Of a stretch of DNA of 64,000 nt, positions 7,689 through 16,408 are shown piece after piece. The stretch's first letter is position 1. Each line of letters opens with the position of its first letter. A program made the position numbers and the translations under genes. The notes under the pieces were generated by a model that made no database searches, was not told where the DNA came from, and saw nothing but the letters and a program-made list of their open reading frames with translations. Source of the DNA: Corynebacterium tuberculostearicum (GTDB lineage Bacteria > Actinomycetota > Actinomycetes > Mycobacteriales > Mycobacteriaceae); the NCBI RefSeq assembly GCF_013408445.1, contig NZ_JACBZL010000001.1, positions 1,860,001 to 1,924,000 on the forward strand, written 5' to 3'.

Positions 7689-10283
7689 ATGAACGACAAG
7701 AAAGTTCCGGCGCGCACCAAGCGTGGCGCTTTGAAGATCTACCTCGGCGCGGCGCCTGGGTCTGGTAAGACCTGTGCAATGCTCAACGAGGCGCACGGCC
7801 TTGTGCTGGCCGGCCGCGATGTGGTCATTGGCATCGTGGAAGATCATGGGCGCGAATTCACTCGGGCGCTGTGTGATGGCCTTGAGACCATCCCGCGGCG
7901 CTACGCCGCCGGGCTATCCACCGGAGAACTCGATACTGCAGCCATCATCTCGCGCCAGCCGGAAACCGTTCTGGTCGATGAATTTGCCCATTCCAATCCG
8001 CGCGGTGAGGAACACGCTAAGCGCTGGGAGGACGTAGAGGAACTCCTAGCCGCAGGAATCGATGTGATTTCTACCCTGAACATCCAGCACCTTGAAAGCC
8101 TTAATGACGTAATAAAGCAGATCACTGGTATTTCCCCGCAGGAGACGGTGCCGGACGAGGTGGTGCGTGCGGCGAACGAGATCGAGTTGGTGGATGTATC
8201 CCCGCAGCTCTTGCGCACCCGCTTGAGTGATGGCCAAATCTATAAAGAAGCGCGCATTGCCCCAGCCTTGAATAATTATTTTAGGGTGGGCAATCTGACT
8301 GCATTGCGGGAGCTTGCCCTGTTGTGGTTGGCGGACCAGGTTGATGAGGCTCTCGCATCCTACCGTTCTGAACAAGACATTACTGATACCTGGGAAGCGC
8401 GGGAACGGGTGGTTGTGGCCATTCAGAACGTCGCGCATGCAGAACTGCTCATTCGCCGCGGGCGCCGCATCGCGTCCAAATCCTCAGCCGAGCTACATGT
8501 CGTCCACGTAATTTTTGGGGACTCCTTTTCTTCCGGTGAATCTTCTGTTGCAGGTTCCGCTCAACAACTGGCCAAATTACAATCCTTGGCTCAGGACGTG
8601 GGTGCCCGTTTGCATCAGGTCACCGGTGACTCGGTGCCAGAAGCGCTGCTTAATTTTGCCCGCAGCGTCAACGCCACCCAGCTGGTCCTGGGGGTTTCAC
8701 CACGGCGTCGCTTAGGCCTGCACTGGCGCGGCACCGTTGCTGAGGCCGTGTTGCGGGATTCAGGCAAGATTGATTGTCACATTGTTAATCTTCCGTCCGA
8801 TAAGCCCTCGCCTCTTTCACCACTGCTGCGACCATTGCATTCCCTTCCGCGCCGGGCGGTGTCTTGGGTGGGCGCGGCTGTCGCTTTCATCGCCTTGACC
8901 GCACTGTTGCAAGGCATCGACGGCTCGGCATTGGGAACAGGCACGTGTTCTGCTTTTTACTTTGCGCTGATCCTCCTCGTGAGCATGCTCGCTGGCCTGT
9001 GGCCGGCGGTAATTACTGCGTTTGCCTCGGGCTTGGCGGTCAATTGGTTCTTTACCGAGCCCCTGTACACCTTCGATATTGCTGAGCCGGCTAACGCTGT
9101 CATCCTCGTGGTCATGGTAGCCATTGCCCTGGCCGTGGGCCTACAAGTGCGGCGCACCAAAATAGAGCACCATAATGCGTCCATTGCCACGCGCGATGCT
9201 GAGCTCTTGACGGTCTTTTCCCGCGCAGCCCTCAACCGCCGTGCGGACGTATCTCCCATCGACGCAGTGCTTCGCAAGGTAGGAGAGACCTTCGGCTGCC
9301 ATAAGGCCGTGCTTCTTGACGCCTCCGGGGACATACTCTCTACCTGGCACGCTTCGGCGGCCTCGCCCCGGCAAAGTAGACACCTGCATATCCCCGCAAA
9401 GACTCATAAACGTGAGGTAGAAACGTTGGTCTCCAGCGAGGACACTACGGTCCAGATTGTGATGGAAGGCCCAGCGTTATCCGCCCGCGACCGTGCTTTG
9501 GTGGCGGTTGTGGCAGGCTATTTAGCCGGCATCGTGCGCCGCGACAAGCTTTCGGCTGAAGCCGCACGTGCCGATGCCATTGCTGCCGCTGATGAATTGC
9601 GTCGTGCGCTGCTATCGAGCGTGAGCCACGATCTGCGCACGCCCCTAGCAACGGCCAAGCTGGCTGTGTCCTCTTTGCGGAATTCCGAAATCGAATTCAG
9701 TCCAGAGGATCAAGAAATACTGCTGGCGGAAACCGCAGCTAGCATCGATCAACTCACGCTGCTCGTGACCAACTTATTGGATCACTCGCGCTTGAGTGCA
9801 GGAGCGGTAACTGCACGGCGGGATACTGTGGAGTTATACGAGGTAGCCAATCGGGCTATTGCTTCCTGTGCCTTTGGACATAGCAAGGACCAACTTGGTC
9901 GCATTCATATTGGTTCTGGACTCCGTGGCCGCACCTGTTGCGCGGATAGCGTTTTGCTGGAACGCGTGCTGGCGAACCTATTCGATAACGCTTTGCGCTA
10001 TGCGCCGAGCGGACCAGTCAACGTTGATGCGCAGGTTATAGATGAGCGCGTGGAGCTGAGTGTGAGCGATGAAGGGCCGGGAATTTCACCAGAAAAGCAG
10101 CAGGAGCTTTTCCAAGCTTTTCAGCGCTTGGGCGATACCAGCAATGACAACGGGGTGGGTTTAGGCCTCTCCGTCGTACGCGGATTTGTGGAGGCCATGG
10201 ACGGTACTATCACCGTAGAGGCCACTCCAGGAGCGACCTTTATCCTGAGTTTCCCGCTGCGGGAGGAGAAAAGCCATGACTGA
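7689..10283 (+). CDS. kdpD: Sensor histidine kinase KdpD
   Basis: Osmosensitive K+ sensor of 864 residues. It has the N-terminal KdpD domain with Walker motif GAAPGSGKT (near residue 20) and VDEFAHSNPRG, a universal-stress-like domain (to about residue 370), four membrane helices (about 390-490), a GAF-like region, then the HisKA box SVSHDLRTPL with the phospho-accepting His (near residue 650), and the ATPase boxes ANLFDNALRYA, DEGPGI and GVGLGLSVV. The family reads K+ and also binds c-di-AMP in some firmicutes. It starts 12 bases after kdpC and overlaps kdpE by 8 bases. Confidence 0.96.
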   Translation: MNDKKVPARTKRGALKIYLGAAPGSGKTCAMLNEAHGLVLAGRDVVIGIVEDHGREFTRALCDGLETIPRRYAAGLSTGELDTAAIISRQPETVLVDEFAHSNPRGEEHAKRWEDVEELLAAGIDVISTLNIQHLESLNDVIKQITGISPQETVPDEVVRAANEIELVDVSPQLLRTRLSDGQIYKEARIAPALNNYFRVGNLTALRELALLWLADQVDEALASYRSEQDITDTWEARERVVVAIQNVAHAELLIRRGRRIASKSSAELHVVHVIFGDSFSSGESSVAGSAQQLAKLQSLAQDVGARLHQVTGDSVPEALLNFARSVNATQLVLGVSPRRRLGLHWRGTVAEAVLRDSGKIDCHIVNLPSDKPSPLSPLLRPLHSLPRRAVSWVGAAVAFIALTALLQGIDGSALGTGTCSAFYFALILLVSMLAGLWPAVITAFASGLAVNWFFTEPLYTFDIAEPANAVILVVMVAIALAVGLQVRRTKIEHHNASIATRDAELLTVFSRAALNRRADVSPIDAVLRKVGETFGCHKAVLLDASGDILSTWHASAASPRQSRHLHIPAKTHKREVETLVSSEDTTVQIVMEGPALSARDRALVAVVAGYLAGIVRRDKLSAEAARADAIAAADELRRALLSSVSHDLRTPLATAKLAVSSLRNSEIEFSPEDQEILLAETAASIDQLTLLVTNLLDHSRLSAGAVTARRDTVELYEVANRAIASCAFGHSKDQLGRIHIGSGLRGRTCCADSVLLERVLANLFDNALRYAPSGPVNVDAQVIDERVELSVSDEGPGISPEKQQELFQAFQRLGDTSNDNGVGLGLSVVRGFVEAMDGTITVEATPGATFILSFPLREEKSHD

Positions 10284-10995
10284 TAAGAAGGCCACGATTG
10301 TCATTGTGGATGATGATCCGCGTTTGCTCACCACCTTGAGCATTAACTTTAAGGCGCGTGGGTATGAGGTGTATTCAGCGAGCACCGGGGCGGAAGGTCT
10401 GCAGGTGGTCTCCCAGCACCAGCCCGATGTGGTGATTTTGGATATGGGTCTGCCGGATATGGATGGGCGGGAGGTCCTCGATGGGATTCGTGGATGGTCA
10501 GCAATCCCCGTTCTGATTCTTACGGCCCGATCCGATCCCCTATTTAGTGCCTCGGCTCTAGATCGCGGTGCTGACGATTATGTGACCAAACCCTTTTCCA
10601 TGGAAGAGCTCTTGGCTCGTGTGCGCGTGGCTTTGCGGCATGGCAGTCCCCAGCATCCATCTGCCCAGCGGGAAGCCACGATGGTGCGGGCGGGCGATGT
10701 GCTTATCGACGTCCCTCGACACTCCATCACCAAGGCAGGAAAGCCCCTTCACCTGACCCCCACTGAGTGGGGCGTGCTTACGACGCTGCTGCGTGCCCAC
10801 GGCGGTTTAGTGCGCAAAGAAGACCTCCTCGCAGAAATCTGGGGTCCGGGTTTCGAAGGACAAAGCCACTACCTGCGCATCTATACCTCGCAGCTGCGCC
10901 GCAAACTGGAAACCGATCCATCTAACCCCCAATACCTGCTCACTGAACCCGGATTGGGATACCGCTTCGTTACCTCCCCAGAAGTACAGGCTTAG
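10276..10995 (+). CDS. kdpE: Response regulator KdpE
   Basis: OmpR/PhoB-type regulator of 239 residues that activates kdp when phosphorylated by KdpD. The receiver domain shows the acidic DDD pocket (VDDDPR), the phosphorylated Asp in VILDMGLPDMDG, the conserved Thr in LTARSD and the Lys in DDYVTKPF. The winged-helix output domain includes HLTPTEWGVL and a C-terminal LLTEPGLGYRF. It overlaps kdpD, so sensor and regulator are made together. Having kdpDE in the same operon as kdpFABC gives positive autoregulation. Confidence 0.96.
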   Translation: MTDKKATIVIVDDDPRLLTTLSINFKARGYEVYSASTGAEGLQVVSQHQPDVVILDMGLPDMDGREVLDGIRGWSAIPVLILTARSDPLFSASALDRGADDYVTKPFSMEELLARVRVALRHGSPQHPSAQREATMVRAGDVLIDVPRHSITKAGKPLHLTPTEWGVLTTLLRAHGGLVRKEDLLAEIWGPGFEGQSHYLRIYTSQLRRKLETDPSNPQYLLTEPGLGYRFVTSPEVQA

Positions 10996-11070
10996 GCATC
11001 CTTCGGCTTTACTGCGCCTTGTTGTTGATAATGAAATGCGCGGACCGCTGCCGCGCAGCTAAGTCCCCGC

Positions 11071-11076
11071 TACACT
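11071..11076 (+). promoter_or_regulatory. -10 element (TACACT) of leaderless amn
   Basis: TACACT lies exactly 7 bases before the amn ATG and there is no Shine-Dalgarno sequence, so the mRNA should begin at the start codon. Confidence 0.55.
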
Positions 11077-11083
11077 CACGTCT

Positions 11084-12487
11084 ATGACCGACCTGCAGCA
11101 TGTCCACTCCGTTGATGAGGCAGTAAATCGCCTGATTGAGCTCTATGAGAACTCTTGCGAGCTTGCCCGCAAGACGCTGGAATCAGGAAACCTAGATGAC
11201 TATCGCTACGTGGTTTATCCCAAGGTCACGGTGGATATCCGCAAATGGCAGCCGATCGATCGTTCCGAGCCGTTTGGCTACGTCAATGAGGCCGGCAAGT
11301 ACTCGGCGGTAATTTCCAAGCCGCACACTATTCGGGACTACCTGCACGAGCAGCTGACTCGCCTGGCGGGGAATTATCCGTGCGATATCTTTGTTGGCCA
11401 ATCCGACCAGCGCATTCCACCGGAGTACATCAAGGACACAAGGAAAGCCCCGCAGGAACGCGGGCCTATTCCGCGTCCGACGCTGGATGAGGTCAATGAT
11501 GCAATCATTGATGGCGAATGGGATGCCTTCCACGGTGCGGAAAAGCCGCTTTTTCATTTTGGCGCCCAGCGCTTTGATATCGCGTGTGCACGCATTGAGC
11601 ATTACACCGGCATCGAGGTCGATACGGTGCAAAAATACATTTTGTTTACTAACTACGCGATGCACACCACCGAGTTTGTGAAATTCGGTTTGCGCGAGTT
11701 GACCAGGGAAGACTCGCGTTATACCGCCTTGGTGCTGCCCAATGGCGAGACCATCCACCCCAACGATGCGGTGGACCTCGATGTGGATGGTCTGACCTTG
11801 ACCTCTCGCTTCCAAATGCCGCGCTTTGACCTGATCACTGCCGGTGGTGATGGCATCACGATGATCAATATCGGTGTAGGGCCCTCCAACGCCAAGACGA
11901 TCACGGATTGCTTGGCGGTACTGCGGCCGGAAGCCTGGATCATGATCGGCCACTGCGCTGGCATGGATGGGCGCATGCGCATCGGGGATTTGATTTTGGG
12001 CAATGCCTACCAGCGCAATGACCACATCTTGGACCAAAAGGTTGCGGCGACCTCTCCCATCCCGGCGATTCCGGAGGTACAGCGCATGCTCGAGTCTGCG
12101 GTGAAGGCGGTATATGGCGACGATAATTCGCTCATGCGAACCGGTACGGTGCTCTCCACCGATGATCGTAATTGGGAGTGGCGCACTAACCGGGATTTGT
12201 GGGAGTGGCTGCGTACCTCCACCGCGGTGGCTGTCGATATGGAATCGTGCACGCTCGCGGCCAATGGTTACCGCTACCGCGTTCCTTATGGAACTCTGCT
12301 TTCGGTCTCTGACCTGCCATTGCATGCGGTGCCGAAGCTGCCGGCCCAGGCGCAGGCCTTCTACTCCAATTCGAAAGAAGCTCACGTAATGTGCGCGGTG
12401 CGTGCGATGGAGCATCTAGCCGAAAATCCGGAGCGCCTGCGCACTCGCAAGCTGCGCCGGACTTTGGGCGAGGTTCCATTCCGGTAG
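11084..12487 (+). CDS. amn: AMP nucleosidase
   Basis: Enzyme of 467 residues that splits AMP into adenine and ribose 5-phosphate. The N-terminal half carries the AMP-nucleosidase-specific domain (FGYVNEAGKYSAVISKP, RPTLDEVNDAIIDG). The C-terminal half is a purine-nucleoside-phosphorylase-like domain with MINIGVGPSNAKTITD, MIGHCAGMDGRMRIGD, and VDMESCTLAANGYRYRVPYG, where the Glu of DMES binds the ribose in the family. Length fits. The transcript appears leaderless. The phosphoribosyltransferase that follows could salvage purines released by it, but the two have separate promoters. Confidence 0.93.
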   Translation: MTDLQHVHSVDEAVNRLIELYENSCELARKTLESGNLDDYRYVVYPKVTVDIRKWQPIDRSEPFGYVNEAGKYSAVISKPHTIRDYLHEQLTRLAGNYPCDIFVGQSDQRIPPEYIKDTRKAPQERGPIPRPTLDEVNDAIIDGEWDAFHGAEKPLFHFGAQRFDIACARIEHYTGIEVDTVQKYILFTNYAMHTTEFVKFGLRELTREDSRYTALVLPNGETIHPNDAVDLDVDGLTLTSRFQMPRFDLITAGGDGITMINIGVGPSNAKTITDCLAVLRPEAWIMIGHCAGMDGRMRIGDLILGNAYQRNDHILDQKVAATSPIPAIPEVQRMLESAVKAVYGDDNSLMRTGTVLSTDDRNWEWRTNRDLWEWLRTSTAVAVDMESCTLAANGYRYRVPYGTLLSVSDLPLHAVPKLPAQAQAFYSNSKEAHVMCAVRAMEHLAENPERLRTRKLRRTLGEVPFR

Positions 12488-12560
12488 GTGCCTTTTCTTT
12501 GGCAGGCAATGCTCGTTAAACTACAAAGAAATCCCATGACGCAAAAGGAGCCACACAATC

Positions 12561-13073
12561 GTGACTGAAAATTGGATCCACCCGGACCGGGAAAACCTCA
12601 CCTGGGAGGTCTTCGGCGAGGCGAGCCGTAACCTATCGGAACAGATTGTGGAATCTGGCTGGTTCCCAGATCTCATCGTGGGCGTCGCCCGCGGCGGCCT
12701 GATCCCAGCCGGCGCTATTGGTTATGCCATCGGCGTGAAGGCCATGGGCGCTATCAATGTGGAGTTCTACACCGATATCGGCCAGACCTTGGATGAGCCT
12801 GTAATCCTTTCCCCGCAGCTGGATACGGATTCGCTGAAGGGCAAGAAGGTCTTGGTTGTCGATGACGTCGCGGACTCCGGCAAGACCCTCGATCTGGTGG
12901 TTAACCTGCTCAAGGAAACCGCAGACGATGTGCGCTCGGCCGTCATTTATACCAAGCCGAAGACCATTTTTGAGCCGGACTTCTCGTGGAAGAAGACCGA
13001 TCAGTGGATCAACTTCGCCTGGTCCGTGCTGCCCGTGATCACCGCGGATGGCTCGTTTAAGGAAGGCTCCTAA
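12561..13073 (+). CDS. Phosphoribosyltransferase family protein (purine-salvage type)
   Basis: A 170-residue PRTase. The PRPP-binding loop VLVVDDVADSGKTLDLV and the upstream VGVARGGLIPAGAIGYAIG (PP-binding RGG loop) are intact. The overall shape resembles xanthine or hypoxanthine phosphoribosyltransferases and the Gpt-like group found in actinobacteria, but the hood region that sets base specificity is not diagnostic to me. Start GTG at 12561 follows AAGGAG by 11 bases; TAAACT at 12517-12522 is a likely -10 element. Being next to amn supports a role in purine salvage. Confidence 0.8.
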   Translation: MTENWIHPDRENLTWEVFGEASRNLSEQIVESGWFPDLIVGVARGGLIPAGAIGYAIGVKAMGAINVEFYTDIGQTLDEPVILSPQLDTDSLKGKKVLVVDDVADSGKTLDLVVNLLKETADDVRSAVIYTKPKTIFEPDFSWKKTDQWINFAWSVLPVITADGSFKEGS

Positions 13074-13094
13074 AGTCCACTAGGATGTGCAGGC

Positions 13095-14576
13095 GTGATT
13101 AAAGAACAGCCTGCTCCTACCGGCGTCATCGCCAGTTTCCGCTATGCATTTTCCTCGCCTGCGCGCCTGCGCAAGGAGGTTTTTGGCGGACTGGCGGTGG
13201 CGCTTGCTTTGATCCCGGAGGTCTTAAGCTTTTCCATCCTCGCAGGGTTGGATCCGCGGGTGGGATTGTTTTCCTCCGTGGTCATGGCCATGTCCATCGC
13301 CTTTACTGGCGGCAGGCCGGCGATGATTTCCGCCGCGGCCGGTGCGGTGGCACTGGTGGTCTCTCCGCTCGCGCATGAGCATGGGCATGATTATGTGGTC
13401 GCCGCGGTGCTGTTGGCGGGAATTATGCAGGTGGTGCTGGCTGCGGTGGGCGTCGCTAAGCTCATGCGCTTTATCCCGCGCTCGGTGATGACGGGGTTCG
13501 TCAATGCGCTGGGCATCATGATGTTTACTACGCAGCTGCCGCACCTTATTAATGTGCCGTGGATGGTGTATCTGCTGGTGGCCATTGGTCTGGCTATCAT
13601 GCTGGGGCTACCGCGGTTGACCACGGTGATTCCAGCCCCGCTGATTACCATTTTGGTGGTCAGCATCATTGCGGTAGCGGCTGGGTGGAAGGTCCCCGAT
13701 GTGGCGGACCAGGGCGAGCTGCCCACCTCGCTGCCGGGGCTTTTCGTGCCGGATATTCCGTGGAACCTGGATACTCTGCAGCTTATTGCTCCGTATGCCT
13801 TTGGCATGGCTTTGGTGGGCCTGATGGAATCGCTGCTGACGGCCAAGCTGGTCGATGACATTACGGATACCCACTCCGATAAGACGCGCGAGTCCTTTGG
13901 CCAGGGCGTGGGCAATATCCTCGCCGCGGCCATTGGCGGCATGGGCGTGTGCGCCATGATTGGCCAGACCATGATCGGCGTGAAGGCATCCCAGGCGCGC
14001 ACGCGCTTGTCGACGTTCCTCGCGGGCGCCTTCCTCCTTATCCTCTGCCTGCTCTTCGGCGAGACCGTCGGCCGCATTCCGATGGCCGCACTGGTGGCGG
14101 TGATGATCATCGTCGCCGCAACGACGGTGGATTGGCATTCGGTTCGCCCTCGCACGCTGAAGCTCATGCCGCTCTCAGAAACGCTCGTGATGCTGGTGAC
14201 GGTGGTAGGCACGCTGGCCACGCATAACTTGGCGGTGGGCGTGGTGCTCGGCGTGGTGGCGGCCTCGATCGGCTTTGCCCGCCGCGTGGCCCACCTGGTG
14301 GAGGTGGAGCACGTAGGCGATGCCGAGTATGCGGTGCGCGGCCAGCTCTTTTTCGCCTCCTCCAATGATTTGGTCTATGCCTTTGATTACACGCTGGATA
14401 CCCAGCGCGTGGTGATTGATATGAGCAAGGCCGAGGTATGGGACGCCTCTACGGTGGCGACGCTGGATGCGGTGCAGAAGAAATACGCCGAGCGTGGCAT
14501 CGAGGTAGAGTTCCGTGGCCTGGAAGGGGCGAGCGCGCAGCGCCTGAATCGCCTGAGCGGCCGCTTGGGTGATTAA
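13095..14576 (+). CDS. SulP-family anion transporter with STAS domain
   Basis: A 493-residue membrane transporter with about 10-12 helices followed by a C-terminal STAS domain (about residues 400-490). Family markers are ALALIPEVLSFSILAGLDP in the first helix region, GGRPAMISAAAGAVA, and GGMGVCAMIGQTMIGVKA. SulP proteins carry sulfate, bicarbonate or organic anions; the substrate is not evident. The GTG start is preceded by TAGGAT 8 bases upstream and no ribosome site, suggesting a leaderless transcript starting just after the PRTase stop codon. Confidence 0.9.
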   Translation: MIKEQPAPTGVIASFRYAFSSPARLRKEVFGGLAVALALIPEVLSFSILAGLDPRVGLFSSVVMAMSIAFTGGRPAMISAAAGAVALVVSPLAHEHGHDYVVAAVLLAGIMQVVLAAVGVAKLMRFIPRSVMTGFVNALGIMMFTTQLPHLINVPWMVYLLVAIGLAIMLGLPRLTTVIPAPLITILVVSIIAVAAGWKVPDVADQGELPTSLPGLFVPDIPWNLDTLQLIAPYAFGMALVGLMESLLTAKLVDDITDTHSDKTRESFGQGVGNILAAAIGGMGVCAMIGQTMIGVKASQARTRLSTFLAGAFLLILCLLFGETVGRIPMAALVAVMIIVAATTVDWHSVRPRTLKLMPLSETLVMLVTVVGTLATHNLAVGVVLGVVAASIGFARRVAHLVEVEHVGDAEYAVRGQLFFASSNDLVYAFDYTLDTQRVVIDMSKAEVWDASTVATLDAVQKKYAERGIEVEFRGLEGASAQRLNRLSGRLGD

Positions 14577-14861
14577 CATCACATTTTTAGCCTAGGGTGC
14601 GAAGGCTCAAGTAGTAGATACCGAACTGGCCGCGGACTCGCGTCGGCATAAAAGCAGAGTATCCGCGATGACCTCGAGTTCTTAGGGGAACTTTGCCCGC
14701 GCTTGGGGGCTAGCTTTGTCTTGGCTAACTTAGGTTATCCAATCTAAAAAAGCATAATGACGTGCAAGTTTACTTAAGTAGACCTTGCTGGATCGCGGGA
14801 GAATCTCCGGTAGTGTGGTGCTTAGCACTAATTAATTTCCCCACACAGAAAGGTTTTTACG
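14577..14861. other. Ferritin upstream region
   Basis: A 285-base gap without a credible gene. It holds the DtxR-like box at 14730-14748, a possible -10 TAGTGT (14811-14816) and an 11-base palindrome GTGCTTAGCAC (14818-14828) next to the likely transcription start. I see no other conserved element. Confidence 0.5.
14730..14748 (+). promoter_or_regulatory. DtxR-like iron box upstream of ferritin
   Basis: Matches the consensus at 14 of 19 positions, starting with an intact TTAGGTTA half. It lies about 60-80 bases upstream of the probable -10 element, a position that suits activation rather than repression. Activation of ferritin by DtxR under iron excess is known in C. glutamicum. Confidence 0.55.
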
Positions 14862-15362
14862 ATGGACGAGAAGCTGCAAACCCTGTTGAATGACCAGGTT
14901 ATTAGCGAATACGGCGCTTCCATGGTCTACACCCAGCTGGCCTTTGAGATGGATAACCTCTCCTTCCCGGGCATGCGTGATTGGTTCATGGGCCAGGCCG
15001 CCGAGGAGCGCGAGCACGCCGAGAAGATTGCGGACCACTTGCTCTCCCGCGGCTACCGCGTAGAGCTCAATGACATCCCGGTTGGCTCCGTCAAGGCCGC
15101 TAACCCGCAGGACGCCTTCCAGGCTTCCCTCGAGCACGAACAGAAGGTTTCCGAGGAGATCCGCACCATCGCCCGCGCGGCGCTGGACGCACAGGATCTG
15201 GAATCCCGCCAGCTCGTTGACTGGTTCCTGAGCGAGCAGGTAGAGGAAGAAGCTACCGTTTCTGAGATTCTGGACCAGATCAAGCTGGTGGGCAATGACG
15301 GCTCTGGCCTGCTGCGCATCGATGAGCGCCTGGCTGGCCGCCCCGATGGTGGCGCTGCCTAA
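14862..15362 (+). CDS. ftn: Ferritin (iron storage)
   Basis: A 166-residue four-helix ferritin. Ferroxidase-centre ligands are recognisable: Glu in NDQVISEYGASM, the EEREHAEKI segment (E-x-x-H), and EEQ-type residues in the third helix (LEHEQKVSEEI). No haem-ligand Met pattern typical of bacterioferritin is evident, so non-haem ferritin is preferred. A ribosome site (AAAGG) precedes the ATG. Iron control is suggested by the upstream DtxR box. A strong hairpin follows the gene. Confidence 0.93.
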   Translation: MDEKLQTLLNDQVISEYGASMVYTQLAFEMDNLSFPGMRDWFMGQAAEEREHAEKIADHLLSRGYRVELNDIPVGSVKAANPQDAFQASLEHEQKVSEEIRTIARAALDAQDLESRQLVDWFLSEQVEEEATVSEILDQIKLVGNDGSGLLRIDERLAGRPDGGAA

Positions 15363-15401
15363 GCGCGCGTGGGTGAATAACAAACCCATCAAGATTTAGC
15401 T

Positions 15402-15444
15402 CAATCCTCCCAAAGCACTGCGGTGCGGTGGGAGGATTGTTTCT
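15402..15444 (+). terminator. Strong hairpin terminator of ferritin, overlapping the next ribosome site
   Basis: A perfect 11-bp stem (15402-15412 with 15429-15439) with a nested 4-bp hairpin in the loop is followed by TTTCT. The 3' arm contains GGAGG (15431-15435), the apparent Shine-Dalgarno sequence of the gene at 15445, so read-through mRNA would have that site hidden. Confidence 0.75.
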
Positions 15445-15798
15445 ATGTCAACGCAACGCAAGGCTTTGTGCGCCATAACCCTGTTAGTTCTGGCGCTCTT
15501 CCTCATCGTGGGAGCAGCAATCATGTCCACGCACATGGCCTTGGGGGTATTTCTCACCACTGCGGCGCTGATGCTCGGCCCCTTCGCCGGGCTCGCACTG
15601 CTGGTTTATGGCGTCGCCGGCAAGCGTGGAGTAGTCACGCGCTCGCTCTATAGCCTCGGCGGCATGCTGCTCATTGGAGCCATCGGCGGCATCTTCGCCC
15701 TGTCCATGGACCAGGCGTCTGCGATGCTGCCTCTCTTTGTCGCTGGTGCGGGCGTGGGGATCGTGGCCGTGCTGACCCAAGCGCCTAAACGCGCATAA
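15445..15798 (+). CDS. Small four-helix membrane protein, unknown function
   Basis: A 117-residue protein, not recognised. It has four hydrophobic stretches (about residues 10-30, 35-55, 70-90 and 95-112) and few charges, so it is an integral membrane protein. The ATG follows GGAGG by 9 bases, and this site lies in the 3' arm of the ferritin terminator hairpin. It may therefore be transcribed from ferritin only by read-through, or from a promoter I cannot see. No functional motif is visible. Confidence 0.6.
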   Translation: MSTQRKALCAITLLVLALFLIVGAAIMSTHMALGVFLTTAALMLGPFAGLALLVYGVAGKRGVVTRSLYSLGGMLLIGAIGGIFALSMDQASAMLPLFVAGAGVGIVAVLTQAPKRA

Positions 15799-15811
15799 AC
15801 TGGCCCCCGTT

Positions 15812-16408
15812 ATGCCCAAACTCCTCTTTGATATGTATGGCGTGCTCATGCGCCCGGCCACCCCAGAAAGCCATGCGGACTTGGAGCGCCTCCTCGCGCC
15901 GCCAAATACAGAGGCGATGTGGGAGGCCTACGGGTTTTATCGGCCGGACTACGATGCCGGTATCTTTAGCGATAGCCACTACTGGAACGAGGTAGCGGCC
16001 CGCGCCGGGTTGGGGGAGGTTCCCGTCGCGGAGGCGGTAGCGTGCGAAAACAGCGGCCTACTGGAGGCGGACCCGGACATGGTGGCGCTGGTCAAGGGGC
16101 TTATCGGGGAAGGCTATAGCGTGGGCATCTTGTCCAATATCCCCACCACGCTGGCGGGCCAAGTGCGAAAGAAGCAGCCGTGGCTGGAGGATTGTGCGGC
16201 GGTGACGTTTAGCTGCGATATTGGCGTGGCCAAGCCGCACCCAGAAGCCTATCGTGTGGCCGTGGATGCGCTCTCCGCGCAGCCGAAGGATACGCACTTT
16301 TTTGATGACCGCATCGACTACGTGGAGGGCGCTAGCTACTGCGGGCTCAATGCCCATCTCTTTCGCGGCATCGACTCGGTACGTGAGGTGCTAAGCACAC
16401 TGGAGTGA
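15812..16408 (+). CDS. HAD-superfamily hydrolase
   Basis: A 198-residue haloacid-dehalogenase-fold protein. Motif I is LLFDMYGVL, where the second Asp of the phosphatase DxD is replaced by Tyr as in dehalogenase-type members; motif II is the ILSNIPTT segment, motif III a Lys in VAKPHPEAYRVAV, and motif IV FFDDRIDYVEGA. The Asp-Tyr motif I makes a phosphatase role less certain. A TAAACT -10 element lies 10 bases before the ATG, with no ribosome site. Its last 18 bases overlap the convergent ROK gene. Confidence 0.85.
   Translation: MPKLLFDMYGVLMRPATPESHADLERLLAPPNTEAMWEAYGFYRPDYDAGIFSDSHYWNEVAARAGLGEVPVAEAVACENSGLLEADPDMVALVKGLIGEGYSVGILSNIPTTLAGQVRKKQPWLEDCAAVTFSCDIGVAKPHPEAYRVAVDALSAQPKDTHFFDDRIDYVEGASYCGLNAHLFRGIDSVREVLSTLE

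Noticed and set aside
11192..12415. A 407-codon minus-strand frame opposite amn
   Set aside because: Antisense shadow in GC-rich DNA. The amn frame carries all conserved motifs.
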